A stretch of DNA of 64,000 bases from Psilocybe azurescens (lineage: Eukaryota; Basidiomycota; Agaricomycetes; Agaricales; Agrocybaceae): NCBI GenBank assembly GCA_023853785.1, contig JAJIRX010000598.1, forward strand, positions 62,001-126,000, given 5' to 3'. The notes under the pieces were generated by a model, which saw only the letters and a list, made by a program, of their open reading frames with translations, had not been told where the DNA came from and made no database searches. Made by a program: the position numbers and the translations under genes. This document shows, in pieces, positions 1-11,903 of this stretch (its first letter is position 1; the number at the start of each line of letters is the position of its first letter).

Positions 1-565
1 GCTCCGTTCGGTAAGGTATCCGTTCAACAGGGGTGTTGGCGTGGTCATAGTACAGGGGAGGAGGGGGTCCAGCTGGAACGTTGCTCCAGTCATACAGATA
101 GCTAAGATCGCGCAGTTCATGTTTCTTAGCGGTAGCAGCGGTGGTATGACGCGCTGTCTTCTTCTTGGACGATTTCTTGGACGACGACGACTTGCCTGTA
201 ACAGACTTTTCCTCCTTCAATTTCGACTTTGACTTTGACTTTGACTGCGACTCGGCAGAAGAAGAATGCGAGTAGTGCGTAGGATTCGGACGGTGCCCCA
301 GCGCATACAAATCAGGCTCGGTCCGACCAGTCATAACCGAAGGAGGCATAAGAAAGTCAGGGTTCATGGCCCGTCCAGCGCGTCGTCTGGGTAGGGTGTC
401 ATATCGTCCCTCTGAGTTGGGTGGCATCGGTACAGTAGGATCGGTATCAGGCCGAGGCTGGGACTGCCTGTAGGAATGCGAGAATCTGTTCGAGGCCGGC
501 TCGGAGCGATAGGGTATAAGTGGGAGATGCGCCAAGTCATGTTGGGGTGAAGGTGAAGGTGTCAT
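1..565 (-). CDS. Hypothetical Ser/Lys-rich protein, N-terminal part
   Basis: An open frame runs from an ATG at 565 to the left window edge with no stop, giving 188 codons of an unfinished protein. The N-terminal third is rich in Pro, Ser and Arg. A low-complexity basic block follows, with alternating Ser-Lys pairs and then runs of Ser and Lys (about residues 105-140). After it comes a more ordered stretch with the motif LRDLSYLYDWSNVPAGPPP. I recognise no family. The Ser-Lys block could be a nuclear localisation or nucleic-acid-binding tail, which is inference only. The region upstream (about 1080-1480, read on the minus strand) is pyrimidine-rich, as expected for a fungal promoter or leader. 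Codon use and absence of stops support coding; the end of the gene lies outside the window. Confidence 0.55.
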   Translation of the reverse strand, partial: MTPSPSPQHDLAHLPLIPYRSEPASNRFSHSYRQSQPRPDTDPTVPMPPNSEGRYDTLPRRRAGRAMNPDFLMPPSVMTGRTEPDLYALGHRPNPTHYSHSSSAESQSKSKSKSKLKEEKSVTGKSSSSKKSSKKKTARHTTAATAKKHELRDLSYLYDWSNVPAGPPPPLYYDHANTPVERIPYRTE

Positions 566-2184
566 CTCGATGCTGGGGTTTAGAACAAGAAATTAGGAGT
601 TCTGCGGTTAGTCGGTGATGTGTGGCAATCCCCCACGCGTAAAACACGTCGGCATTGTATACATGTTTATTAGGGCCACTGTTCAGCACAATCAATGGCG
701 AGACGATGGGCCATCAGACCTGAATAGGACCAAAATTCATGCAAAATCGACTCTACGCACATTGAGCATTGATTTGGGGCGGTGGCACGACTTCAAGGGT
801 CATGGATATGTCATGTGGTGTGGCCCAGATCCAGTGAATACCGATGCCTCCGCCAAAATTTGCGAAACGAGGCACTGATAACTATAAACCAAAACAAGTG
901 TACTTGCGTCGTTGTCGAGCGCTCAAACGGCGGATTCAAGTCAAGTGGGACCAATCCAATCCGCATGTCATGGGAGAGGAGTCCGGCACAGATCGGGTCC
1001 ACTTTCCTTATAATAATATTTATCCCATACTTACATCATTATGTGCTCAATTTGTACGAAAGTTGGGCCTAAATTATCAATAAGCTATTGGCCGATCGAA
1101 AAGATTCCTTCGGGAAAGGATGACCGAAGGGAAATGAGAGAAGAGCAAAATATCCGTGAGACACGAATCTTTTGTGGGTGCGGAGGGCTTTGGCGGCAGG
1201 GAGGAGATGACCCAGAAATTCAGGTCACGTGGTCTCCGAGGAGTGAAGCCAACGACGCGAATGCGATGCGAGACGCGACGTGGAAGGAAAGCGGGCCGCC
1301 AAAGGCCTGAGCGCTTGGGAAAGCAAAGAGGAAATCCGAAACGGAGTCCAAGTGGCTGTACCAAACACTGAAAAAAAGGGAAGAGGTGGGAGGGAACAAA
1401 AAATGAGAGAGATTTGGGAAAGAGCTCAGAAAAGCGAAATCTCAATTTCTCTATGAACGTCAAAGAGGCCGAGAGTAGGGAAAAACTCGAGGCCTGCAGT
1501 TTAAGTATTATGAATATAATATTGAGTGATTCTAAAGAAGCTCTGTTGACAGTCTACTTGACAAGGCAGATCATTAAACTGTCCTTAGACAGATGAGGAA
1601 GATCAGGGATGATCGATGATCCCGAAACGGAATCCACATTTCTCACTGATATCTTATCCGTAGATGAGTTGGCTACGCCCTCATCGTGGAATCCCGCGCT
1701 CGATATGGTATCGGGTCGATAAACGAGTCAAAACAATTTATTCAAATGTTAGCCTTTTTTTGACAAAAACATCCATAACTCAGCTCTGGCTCTGTCGAAA
1801 GCTCAGTTTGAATTATCCTCAGGGACGAATGCGATCGAGAGGTACCAAGCCGTTGGATTCCCTTGAAATGGCCTTGTGGAAGCTGGAACAGAGAAGTTTG
1901 AGAGAAGTGAACCATTTCCCCTTCCTTTGCTTGTCCTTCCCCGACGTTTCCAAGTCCTCCGAGGTTCACACTTGCTGTAGCATTGGCAAATGGTACTCAT
2001 CACCACCAACCCACTACCTAAATCTTAAAGCGTGTAATACGCGTCACCAAGGGTAGTATGCGGTAACACGGACTGCTCACGCTGAGTGTTTCACGCAGTC
2101 TTCGTCGTAGACGAGTTCCAGATCATGATACCCAGTAAACTTCGGCTTTTTATGTGATATAAGAGATTAATACCCTGCTAGGGG
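566..2184. other. Intergenic region
   Basis: No gene is supported here. It should hold the promoter of the minus-strand gene ending at 565 and the 3' flank of the copper ATPase. Short open frames on both strands have no recognisable motif. Confidence 0.5.
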
Positions 2185-5100
2185 TCATACAGACTCTTTC
2201 TTCAGTCTCTCGAAATCCGGATCATCGGCCTTACCAAACTTTGGCTTTTTGTACAACCTCAACAATAGGGAACTACACACAACCGATGTCGACCTACCAG
2301 TAGAATAGATATCGCGTGAGTACTTCTTAATAGACACGGTGCAGTTAAAAACTAACGATAATGCCATAGCTAGAGATGACCAGACAGGACTGAGCCTCGC
2401 ATGGCCTGCGGGATAGATTGCTCCAGCTGCAACTGGAAGTGCAATCATGTTGTACACGGTTGCCCATGCCTGACATTAATCAATTATTGTCTGGGCTAAA
2501 TGGTGGCATCTTTGGTAATCAAACTCACGAAATTAAACTTGATCCTTCTGAATATCTTCCTTGACAAATCTGTGAGGATCAGCAAAGTTCGAAGATCCGA
2601 TGAGAGCAGGACGAATTTAGCACTGGAAAGAGCAACGTCGCTGCCGGAGCCCATGGCAATACCGACATCAGCCGCTGTAAGAGCCTGCATTTAACCCATA
2701 ATCAGTCTTTGGTACTCTGTCTTCGAGGTTTGAAAATGATCAAGTCGTACCGGTGCGTCATTGATACCATCTCCAACCATAGCCACAATTTGCCTGTCTA
2801 CGTTGGTCGAGCGGTTCCTCCTGCCTCTTCGCGTAGCATTTGCACGAGGTAGAGTCTGGAGCCACCGTATCTTATCTGCCTAAGAGATGTCGATTGGTAT
2901 TAGTACCTCATTCAATAACGAAACGGTACCTTCTCCTGGGGCAACACTCCTGCGATAACATTCTCCGACGGAATACCTACTGTTCTGGCCACAGATCTCG
3001 CAGTCACCTCATTGTCACCAGAAATCATCCAAGTTTCGATGCCTTGAGAGTGCAGCTGCGAGATAACGGAAGGAACTTCGGCTCTGATCGGGTCGGCAAT
3101 AGCGAAAATCGCCGCAATACCCAGACTCCCACTTCCCTCGTCTCCAGTATGAGTGGCTGGTGATGGCGAGGAGAGACATAGAACAATAACACTCTTGCCT
3201 TCCGACTTTACTCGGTGTAGGAATTGCGATTCTTCTGGACTTGGAACTATGCCATGGCCCCGCAGCCAGGCCTCGTTGCCCATCAAAGTGTCGATATCTG
3301 CCGTAATGGAATGTGAAGTTTGTATCGAGAACCGACCCTTCATACCACACCCTGGCAATTCCTCGATGTCGTTCCCGCTTATTAAACCAGAACCTTCATC
3401 CCGGTAATGTCGTCGCAAAGAAACACATAGAGGATGTGAACTCGCAGAGGCCAAACGAGTGACGATTCCGGATATCAAGGGATCCCATGTTGAACCCCCT
3501 TCGTCGTCATCATGTTGAATTTGGTGTTTGGGCGAGCAGACAGTTACATCGGTGACCCTGGGCTCATTTCCCTCAGTCAAAGTTCCCGTTTTGTCGAAAA
3601 CCACGACGTCGATCTGTGAAGCCTCCTGGAAAGCCTCCCCGCCTCCTCGTGCCAGAATTCCATTTTTAGCTGCTAGTCCGGAGCCCACTAAGAGTGCAGT
3701 CGGTGCAGCCAGACCAATTCCGCACGGACAGGCAATTACAAACACGGAAATTGCAAATTCAAGGGACCAAAACGCTATGCCAGAAGCATTAGCGTTCACG
3801 ATCGCAATCATAGTAATAAAGGTTTCTTACGCCATCCTCCGGCACTGTTGGACACTGTATCGGCTTCCAGAATGCCTCCTAGGCCCAGGCATAACCAGAT
3901 AACCCAGGTGATTATGGCAAGCGCAGTCACGACCGGGACAAAATAGGATGTTACGATGTCGACAACCCTCTCCACAGGCGCTCGTTTGGTCTGTCCCTGG
4001 CGCACAGCCTCAATAACTTGCTCTAACCTGCAAATCCGAAAATCAGGAACAGAAATTCAACACACGCTGTGTATATACTCACATCGTACCACCATCCAGG
4101 GCCTCAACACACATATCCACTGCACGCAGCCTATTAATGGTCCCCACAAATATCTGATCGCCCTTCGTCTTCACAACATCCCTACTCTCCCCGTGAGCGA
4201 ACTCTCATCGAAGAAAGTCGACTCTGAGGACACAATAACGCCATCTGCTGGTGGAGTCGCTCCGGGCGGCACGCGCACGATATCCGCCACCTCCAGAAGA
4301 TCTGCCGATATTTTCTCGACACTTTGGTATGCAAAGTCAGAAGGTTCACCCGAAGTGCCGTCAGTTTCCTCCGAGTCCGATTTAAGTCCATCTTGTATGA
4401 ACGAGGACGTAGGCGATGACTTATTCTCATGATTGGTGCGTGTTACGAGGAGAGCGTCTGAGCCTCTCAATCCGCCTAACAGAGTGATTGCATTGGCTGC
4501 TTGATGCTTGCTGAAGGCCTCGATGTATTTGCCTAGTCAATTAAGCGCTCAGGTCTAAAAATGTTAACTAAAAGGAGATAGACATACCGATGAGGAGAAA
4601 CATCGCCAAGAAAGAGACGGAATCAAAGTAGGTAGTCGATCCAGCTGACGCAAGTTTACCGTCGACGTCTCTCGCAGATATTGCAAGCTCCGCTACTGAA
4701 GAGAAGTAAGCCACCGACACTCCGAGGGAGATCTTGAAGGTATGTTAGCTTTCACGCTCTTGGCGATTGGGAGAAAGTAAAAAGTATTGAGAAATGCGTA
4801 CTGACCAAAAGATTCATGCTTCCAAAGCGAAGAAAGCGCGTCGTCCACGAAGCTCGGCTTCCTGGTCTCCACATAAACCATAGCTCCTGCAAAGACCGAC
4901 GATGAAAGTCCTATGCCATGCAAAAGCATTAACAAGTCACTTTGTAAGCACCTTCTTACATTGACATTGCAGACTTACCATTGCAGAATAAAACATAACC
5001 GGAGTAGCGAGGATAAAGAGCGCCCAGTCTCCTCTCATAACCTGTCCCGACCAAATCTTTTCCTCGAAGTAAACACGCCCTGGATTATCTTCCTTGACCA

Positions 5101-5853
5101 ACGACATATACACGATCCCAATTATAAATATAGGGATCGACGCAAGGATGGCAACCACAAGATGTCGTAGCAACCCTTTCTGCTCTTTTCGATACATCGT
5201 ACGAGCTATATCATCAGTAGATGGAGGATGCCATATTGAAACAACGGTAGCAGGTCCCGACGACACGGAAGCTGTAAGGGAAGCCACGATATTGCGGATA
5301 GTGAACGTTGGTGCGGAGGGAGTATACGAGATTCGAATGACATTGGAAGGATCCCTTTCATAAGGGGATACTATAGTCAAGCTCAATTTTTGGAGGACAT
5401 CCACAGCGCTTGTGAGCCTGTTTTCATAGCCATAATCAGCAACGTCCTACAAACCCATGCAGCCAAAACTTACACAGACTCAGAACCCTGAAATTCCAAG
5501 GCAACACTCCTCGTCCCTCCCTGCTCTCCCCTATCATTCGCCACTACATATATCGGCACGGCAGAAACAATTGTACACTCATACCCAATATCCTCAATCC
5601 TCTCCCTCACCTCCTCCGCAAGCTCCTTACCCGAAATCACCGCCGAGGCGCTCTTCCCCACCTGATTCACTACTATATCGGAGACTCCTGCGATTTCCGA
5701 GACGGCGTCGATTATAGCGCGAGAACATGCTATGCAGGTCATGCCGCCCACGGCCAGCTGGAGGGCATAGGTTTGCTTTTGCTGAGAAATGTCGGTCGCT
5801 GAGGTGTTTGTCGGTGAGCTAGGCTCGGGTGTCTTAGTAAACTGATTTTTCAT
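2185..5853 (-). CDS. P1B-type copper-transporting ATPase
   Basis: Heavy-metal P-type ATPase that would move Cu(I) across a Golgi or plasma membrane using ATP. From the N terminus: a heavy-metal-associated domain with GGMTCIACS (CxxC at 5722-5742), a second, degenerate metal domain lacking CxxC, the fungal signature VSIWHPPSTDDIARTM, membrane helices, an actuator loop, the CPC metal site (3722-3730), the DKTGT phosphorylation motif (3581-3595), an SHPLC motif and GDGINDAP (2757-2774). At least eight short introns fit, including one splitting GGW from PFWSLEFA. The stop is at 2185. In the actuator loop the frame shifts within a four-base C run at 4189-4192 (plus strand): upstream reads DESSLTG, and the conserved continuation ESRDVVKTKGD is in another frame. 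One added base would fuse them into the invariant TGES. This may be a sequencing error or a real null allele. Related to yeast Ccc2 and fungal Crp-type pumps; which one cannot be settled here. Confidence 0.9.
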
Positions 5854-7649
5854 GCTGGATAGTAGTAGTATAGACAGCCGGCACCAGAAAGATATGAGGA
5901 TAGGATAGGACAGTAGAATCTACCCCAGAAATCCGTCCAGATATATGCAACAAACGCAATACAATCAGTATTACACATCCTATACACGACTTATAACTAT
6001 TTATATACTTATACTCTAATCCCCGAGTCGCGTTTCAGTCGGTGCGAAGTTTTGGAGCAAATTTGCCTCACTTGCCAATGCCAGTGTCTCGGGACAGAGA
6101 GTGGAGCTCCAAAGCTTCTTTGGATTCAACAGTAGTTTACAGACCCCTCGAAGGCTTTTTTTCACTGGCAGCTGAGGCATTTTTATGACACCGGCCCACG
6201 TACCACTGTCAGCGTATGTGACGTGGAAGCCATATCGAGGACGACAGTTATATTTGGATGCCTACAGACCCGGAATAAATGAGTAATTCAGTACGTGGGT
6301 GTGGGAGGGTTTGGATGGGGGTGACCTATCTCAGACTGTATTTCCGGCGGTAAATTGGATGAGTAACTATCTTGTAAGCGTACATAACATCCATTGTAAT
6401 ACCATGGTTCTCAATTCAAAGCCTACTGTCTCAGCATCTAAAACTTGTTATCTAAAAACGTAAACCTTACGCCCTCAACGGACACGATGACCAACTTACC
6501 TGGCTTTTACGCTATGATGGGGAATTCACATTCCACAGTCGCCTGCCTAAATTACCTCAAAATTCCCACTCGAGGGCTCAGTGTATAAATAGCACTCGCA
6601 CGTCGGTAAGACTCCGGGTAGTGGAATTTTGATGGAATTCTACTGCGTGGTATTATACGCTACTAGTGAGAGAAGCTTTGGCTTTACAGAAAGCTTGAAG
6701 CTTGAACCTGAGCTGAGTATTGGACCGGTATTTGGTTGCTGAACCTCGAGCTTCAAGAATGGATGTTAGTGATCTTCAAGGGCTGGTGTCATGATCAATG
6801 TCATTATGCACGGCGGGACCGGAGCAAATATGCCTCACGTACGTCAGCGATCAGGTCCTTGGAAGGGCTTATGGGCCTTGTTAACCCCTGTATGGACATT
6901 CCCTCTTCAGGGGTTCGGTGCTATAGGAATGCTTATCCGTCCCCGATAAGATCCCTGTATCTGCTCGTAAATGCTGACTACGAAGATGAACGAAGGCGCA
7001 ATATTTTCTCGTCATTTTCTCAATAGATCACTGAGCGAAATCTAGAAAACAAGCCAGTAATCCGTAAACTTGGACCCCTATTTCTGGGTGTCGATTTACA
7101 ATCAGGGACTCTAGCTCCCAGCTGAGCTCCACCGGCGGAAACAACGGTTATTCATACGCGTTTGGTGGGATTGTGACCTGTCTGACTCCTTTCACGACCA
7201 TCATCAGTCTATCTATATCTGCCTCCGAGTGTCAAGTAGATCTTTGTCCTTGTTCATCGTAGCTGTGATGCATTTGTCATGAGTAACCAGGTCTGAGGCT
7301 AAGCCGCTGTCGAGATCAGGCGGGATGGTAGCCTCAGAGCCTGAGGTAGTAAGTAGATGCATGCAGTAATATGGTTGGGAACAACTATACTGAAGCCATC
7401 CAATCCGTGTCTGCCAGTTGTATCGTGGTCTCTATGTAGTACATTATCTTTCCGAAAACGCCGATGAGTCACTGTCCGAACTTAGAGCTGCTCTTGGAGA
7501 TGGAAGGGGTAGTAGGCGGCTTTAGCGTGCGATTTAGTCAGTGCTCAGTAAGGAGGGAGTAGAAGCAAATCACCATTGTAGTTTGCGCGGCGAAATGGAC
7601 CGGGATACATATTGCCATCTTATCTTAAATATTACGGACGCGATATTCT
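5854..7649. other. Intergenic region
   Basis: This stretch holds the presumed promoter of the copper ATPase. I see no convincing gene, RNA or transposon in it. Confidence 0.5.
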
Positions 7650-9735
7650 CATGCTGCTTGCTTTCCCGTAGCATGTAAGTATGTGATGTAGAAGTGACAT
7701 TGACATCTGACAGAGCATTCCGACCAACCGTTTCCACGACTCGAAAAGCATTCAACAAGCTAATCAGCGCATCCAAATATCCAAGCATGGATTTCAGACC
7801 CCAAAATCTAAAAATAAACAGCTACTGGACTCGGCGAATATGAGTACCAAACCTAAGAAAGCCGACCGCATTGGAGAGCGGAGCCTCGAGGTCAGAGCGC
7901 CTGATCCCGTGCAAGTTGAAGCTTCCATATCAAAAATGCTGAACTGGATGCTGATTAACCGATGTACTTTTGAGACGAAGTTGGAGTCGTTCGACATGAC
8001 GTCTCTCACGTTCCTTATCAACATCTGGAAAGTGAACGATGCATTTTGTGGTTGAAGCCTCGAACACTACATTCACACCACTGATCAACCTGCCGCCGCC
8101 AAGAATCCCACAGATCTTCGTCGCTGTCCAAAAAATGGTATGTAAAGGTGTCCTATCCGACTCATACCCGACATGCCAGAAGAATCTGAGGACAGTTGGA
8201 TTCGTAATCAGAGTCTCGTGGAGGTAGTAACTGGAGAGAAGCCTGCTTATTGATTTTCTATAGTAAGTATATGTACAAGTGACCTTGACATCTGACAGAG
8301 CATTTTGACCGGGGATTTTCACAACTCGGAAAGGACTCACTAGACTCCTCGGCGCATCCGCATATATAATTCGCAAGCCTCAACATTTTAAAAAAACAGC
8401 CACTGGCCATGGATATTATCCAAGAGAGCCGACCGCCTAGGAGAACGGAGCAAACCGAGGCCAGAACGCTGATCAATCCAGTGTAGAATAGGTGATATGA
8501 AATGCAAATGAAATAACTATAGAAAGGAATGTAAGTATACTAGACTATGGTAGGTATCTAAATACCTGTAGAAAGGAATGTACTAAACATATATAATAAG
8601 TAACTGTCTACGGGCAATTACAGAGAGTATTCATAACTCAGTCAAGTATATTAGACAGAGTTATATCGACTTCGAAATTGTGTCTACGGTTATGTAACGA
8701 GTGATTAGTAGAGCGCGCGTTCGAGCGCGATAAGATAAATGTCCAACATCCAGTGCAGTTTGAACTTTCCATATCAAAACAGCTGAATCGGATATTGGTT
8801 AATCAATTAGCTCCCCTAATGCCGTTTTGAGTCGAAGCTAGAGTCGGCCAACATGACGTCCCCCTTATAGGCATTTGAGAAGCGAACATAGAACAGATGC
8901 AAGAAGGAACAAATACATGCCTCTCACAGGTCGAAAGGACCTTGAATATGCTCTTTTCTGGTGCTGAGAGAAGGAAAATGATACCCTAGCCTCCACCCGC
9001 ACCCTCCAAATATCCATAAAAGTCCAAATCGTAATCACATCCGAACCCGTTCTTCTTGACATCAGAAGAGAGCACTCAAATTTCAGTGCTAGTGCTACCG
9101 GAAAGTATAACGGATTCGAGATGACCCATGCGCTGCTCCCCTGCTTTCCCATCTATAGCATCTATGTATTAGTGACCTTGACATCTGACAGAGCATTTTG
9201 ACCAGGAATTTCCACGACTCGGAATGCACGCGACACACTCCTCGGCGCATCCGCATCTATAATTTGCAGACTCCAAGGATAAACAGCCTATGAACATCAA
9301 AGCTATAGATACCCAAGAGAGAGCCGACTACATTGGAGAACGGAGCCCACCCGAGGTCTGAGCGCTTGATCCTGTGCTTAGATATCAAAACAACGTTGAT
9401 TAATCAATGTCGTTTCATGAGTCGAAATCGGAGTCGGTCGACATGACGTCCCCCACGTCCCTTGTCGACATTTGAAAAGTGAAAGAGGCACCAGTATGAG
9501 AAAAACAAATGTACACCTCTCCCTGTCGAAAGGACCTTGAATGTGCTCCTTTTGGTGGAATCGTCGTCGAGTTGAACGCCGTCATCCCTCACCATTGACA
9601 CCCCAGCCGCCGCCCGCACCCCTCCACATAGCCGTCACAGTCCATACTGAAATCACATCTGAACCTGTCTTACCAGACATCCTAGAAGAGTCGGAAGAGC
9701 CTGAGTCGTCGGATTCGCATCGAGAGGTGGAAGTG
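7650..9735. repeat. Three decayed tandem repeat units
   Basis: Three contiguous diverged copies: about 7650-8229, 8230-9127 and 9128-9735. Each has the same landmarks in the same order: TGACATCTGACAGAGCATT (7701, 8286 and 9179), GCGCATCC, AGCCGAC followed by GGAGAACGGAGC-like sequence, CATATCAAAA, a CATGACGTC box, then a GAAGAATCTGAGG-like end. The middle copy is longer because of about 250 unrelated bases near 8490-8740. The third copy runs into the 5' flank of VPS68. On the minus strand a peptide like VDKERERRHVERL also recurs (VDKGRGGRHVDRL in the last copy), so the ancestral unit may have been transcribed from either strand. Confidence 0.75.
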
Positions 9736-9903
9736 GAGGTGGCAGTAACCGTTACCGGCTCCTCGCCTCAGGCTGCCGACGCAGCCGCAGCTTCAGATTC
9801 AGATTCCCACGGTTCACTGACGCCTCCGCGCCGCCGCCGTCACTCTTACCCTGCCTCATCACCACCACCACCACCTTTCACGACCTCCTCCCGTTTCTCG
9901 CTA

Positions 9904-10624
9904 ATGTCCCTTCCTCGAGGCAACTACGACCCCAGACGGGTATGTCTCAACCCATTCCCTGAATTCACCCTTGGAAAACACCGTCGCACAGTCGGCGTGT
10001 ATCTCGCAGGAGCCCTGGTGCGTCGTCAGTCCCATTCGTATACTATGACTTAAAAGCTGAACGAATGACCAATTTCTCCCTCATTTTCTCTTAAATTACG
10101 ACAATCACAGTTTGCTCTAGCGAATTGGACGTTCCTAGACGCAGCAATCCTCTCCGCACATGCGAAAGCGCCATTCGGCGCCCCGCCCGACGCAGATGCG
10201 CCCGTGCACATCTCATTCGTGGACTGGATCCCGGGGTTCTGCTCTCTGCTCGGCTACTTCGTCATCAATCTCATCGACAAAGACCGGATCCGGGGCGATG
10301 AGGGGTTCGGCGACTCGCGCGCCGTGTGGCGGGCACGCCTGTTTTTGTTCATCGGGTTCGCGCTGATGGCTGGGGGCTTGCTGGCAGTGTGGTATGTCTG
10401 TTTGATCACTTTCCACTGTTTCCGACTTGTGTTGAACATTTGTTGTGTTGAATTTCATAAAGACCGTCCTAGTGTTGAAATATGTCCTGAAAGGATACCC
10501 TGAACAATTCACATATTACGGATATGCAAATGTGTCGCAGAGCGTCGCCCTCATGCTCTCCGCTATTGTGCTCTGGATCGCCCAGAACACAAGCAGCGAA
10601 TACGAATACAACCTCACCCTCTAG
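9904..10624 (+). CDS. VPS68: Vps68/TMEM50 (UPF0220) family membrane protein
   Basis: Small four-helix membrane protein of the TMEM50/Vps68 family, which in yeast works with Vps55 at late endosomes in sorting to the vacuole. Three exons (9904-10017, 10111 to about 10390, 10463-10624) give about 183 residues, matching yeast Vps68. Family landmarks: GVYLAGALFALANWTFLDAA, HISFVDWIPGFCSLLGY, ARLFLFIGFALMAGG, and the C-terminal LWIAQNTSSEYEYNLTL. The frame stays open upstream to 9541, adding a Pro/Ser/acidic stretch of 121 residues; I chose the ATG at 9904 because the length then fits and the extension overlaps the decayed repeat. At the end of exon 2 the strong donor GTATGT is out of frame. One extra G in the five-G run at 10372-10376 gives the family motif AGGLAGSV and lets GTATGT be used. 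Otherwise a poor donor, GTGTGG at 10387, must be assumed. Confidence 0.9.
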
Positions 10625-11903
10625 CCCATTCGTTCCGACAACCAACTCTTTAGCCGTTCCTACTTTCTACGTAGTCATTCCAACCCTTCAGCTCTTCCGA
10701 CCCACCCTTTCACGACGGACCAACTCTCCCAACTCTCCTCCGTCAAATTTATACATAACTCTTCTTTCTTTCTTTCCTTTTCTTTACAGATGTTATTGTT
10801 TTGTGTTGTTGTATTAACGGATCTCGATTTCAATACCAATTCCAATTTCACTCAAACTTATCTGTCCTTACCCTGCATCATGGCCTGAATGCGTTCACAC
10901 CTGGACGACATCCAATTCAATCCACTCTTCGAACTACCGACTCTCTCGCAGACAAATTACAGGCATACTGGAATGACCAATATCATATATGGTCCAGCAG
11001 CCAGTAAGCTTGACATCATGCCCACAGAGCAGAGGGGACCTTGTTTCAACCATTTACGCATTGTCTTTGTCAAGTCAAGTTCCAATCAGCACTGCAGACC
11101 ACTCCGGCCCTTCTCTTCTCTCTCGCAGAAGTGCTCATCATAGCCCAACTGGCATGTCTCGAACACTTGAACATTCGTAATTTCAACTTGCCTGATAGCA
11201 GAGTCCATTTGATGCGTTATGCAAAGAATTTAATTATTTGAAAATTGCAGCAGACTGTATGTAGACAATTATTAAGTCTTTAAAGACAAAAAGCGAGAGT
11301 GAGGACGAGATGAGGATATCTGGAGCGAGCCGCGGAATGACGATGACGATGAAGCAGGATGCAAAGCAAAGCAAAGCAAGAGAAACTCAAAATACCGAAA
11401 AGGTAACAGCAGAAGAGCAAGAAAAAAAGTACGCAAAGGGAATATTTGACATGGAAAGTAGATGTGAAAGGAGAAGAAAAGAGGACGAGAAAGGAAATTG
11501 GGCAAGAGAAGAAACTTGGAGAAAAATAAGATAACGAGACAGCCACGCGTTATGTCCTATTTTAGTACTTCTATCAAGAACTAAAAATAAAACGTTTAAT
11601 GCAAGAAGGGCTGGGTATACAATTTTACAAATTGGATGGATGGATTCTGAATGGATGGATGGATGGATGATGTTGTAATATGTAATACTTATGCAAAAAC
11701 CGTACGTATATGCATGACCACGAAGGCCAGCGGACTAATCCTGTTGATGAGCCCGCAGCGCAGAGTGAATACATGCGGTACGGCATAAAAAAAATAAGAA
11801 AGGAAAAAGAAAGAGATAAAAGAGTTTTCTGCAAGCCTCGGCCTCAAGCTTCGAGCTCTTCATCGACATCCCATCCATCATGGCACGCGTCGTCAGTCCA
11901 TCG
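10625..11903. other. Intergenic region between convergent genes
   Basis: 3' flanks of VPS68 and the polo kinase. The plus strand is purine-rich at about 11280-11540. No gene is supported. Confidence 0.5.
11633..11672. repeat. (GGAT)n microsatellite
   Basis: Short tandem GGAT repeats, interrupted once, in the 3' flank of the polo kinase. Confidence 0.8.

Noticed and set aside
1077..1463. 128-codon minus-strand open frame
   Set aside because: Low-complexity Phe/Pro/Arg composition from a pyrimidine-rich leader region, with no motif or splice context.
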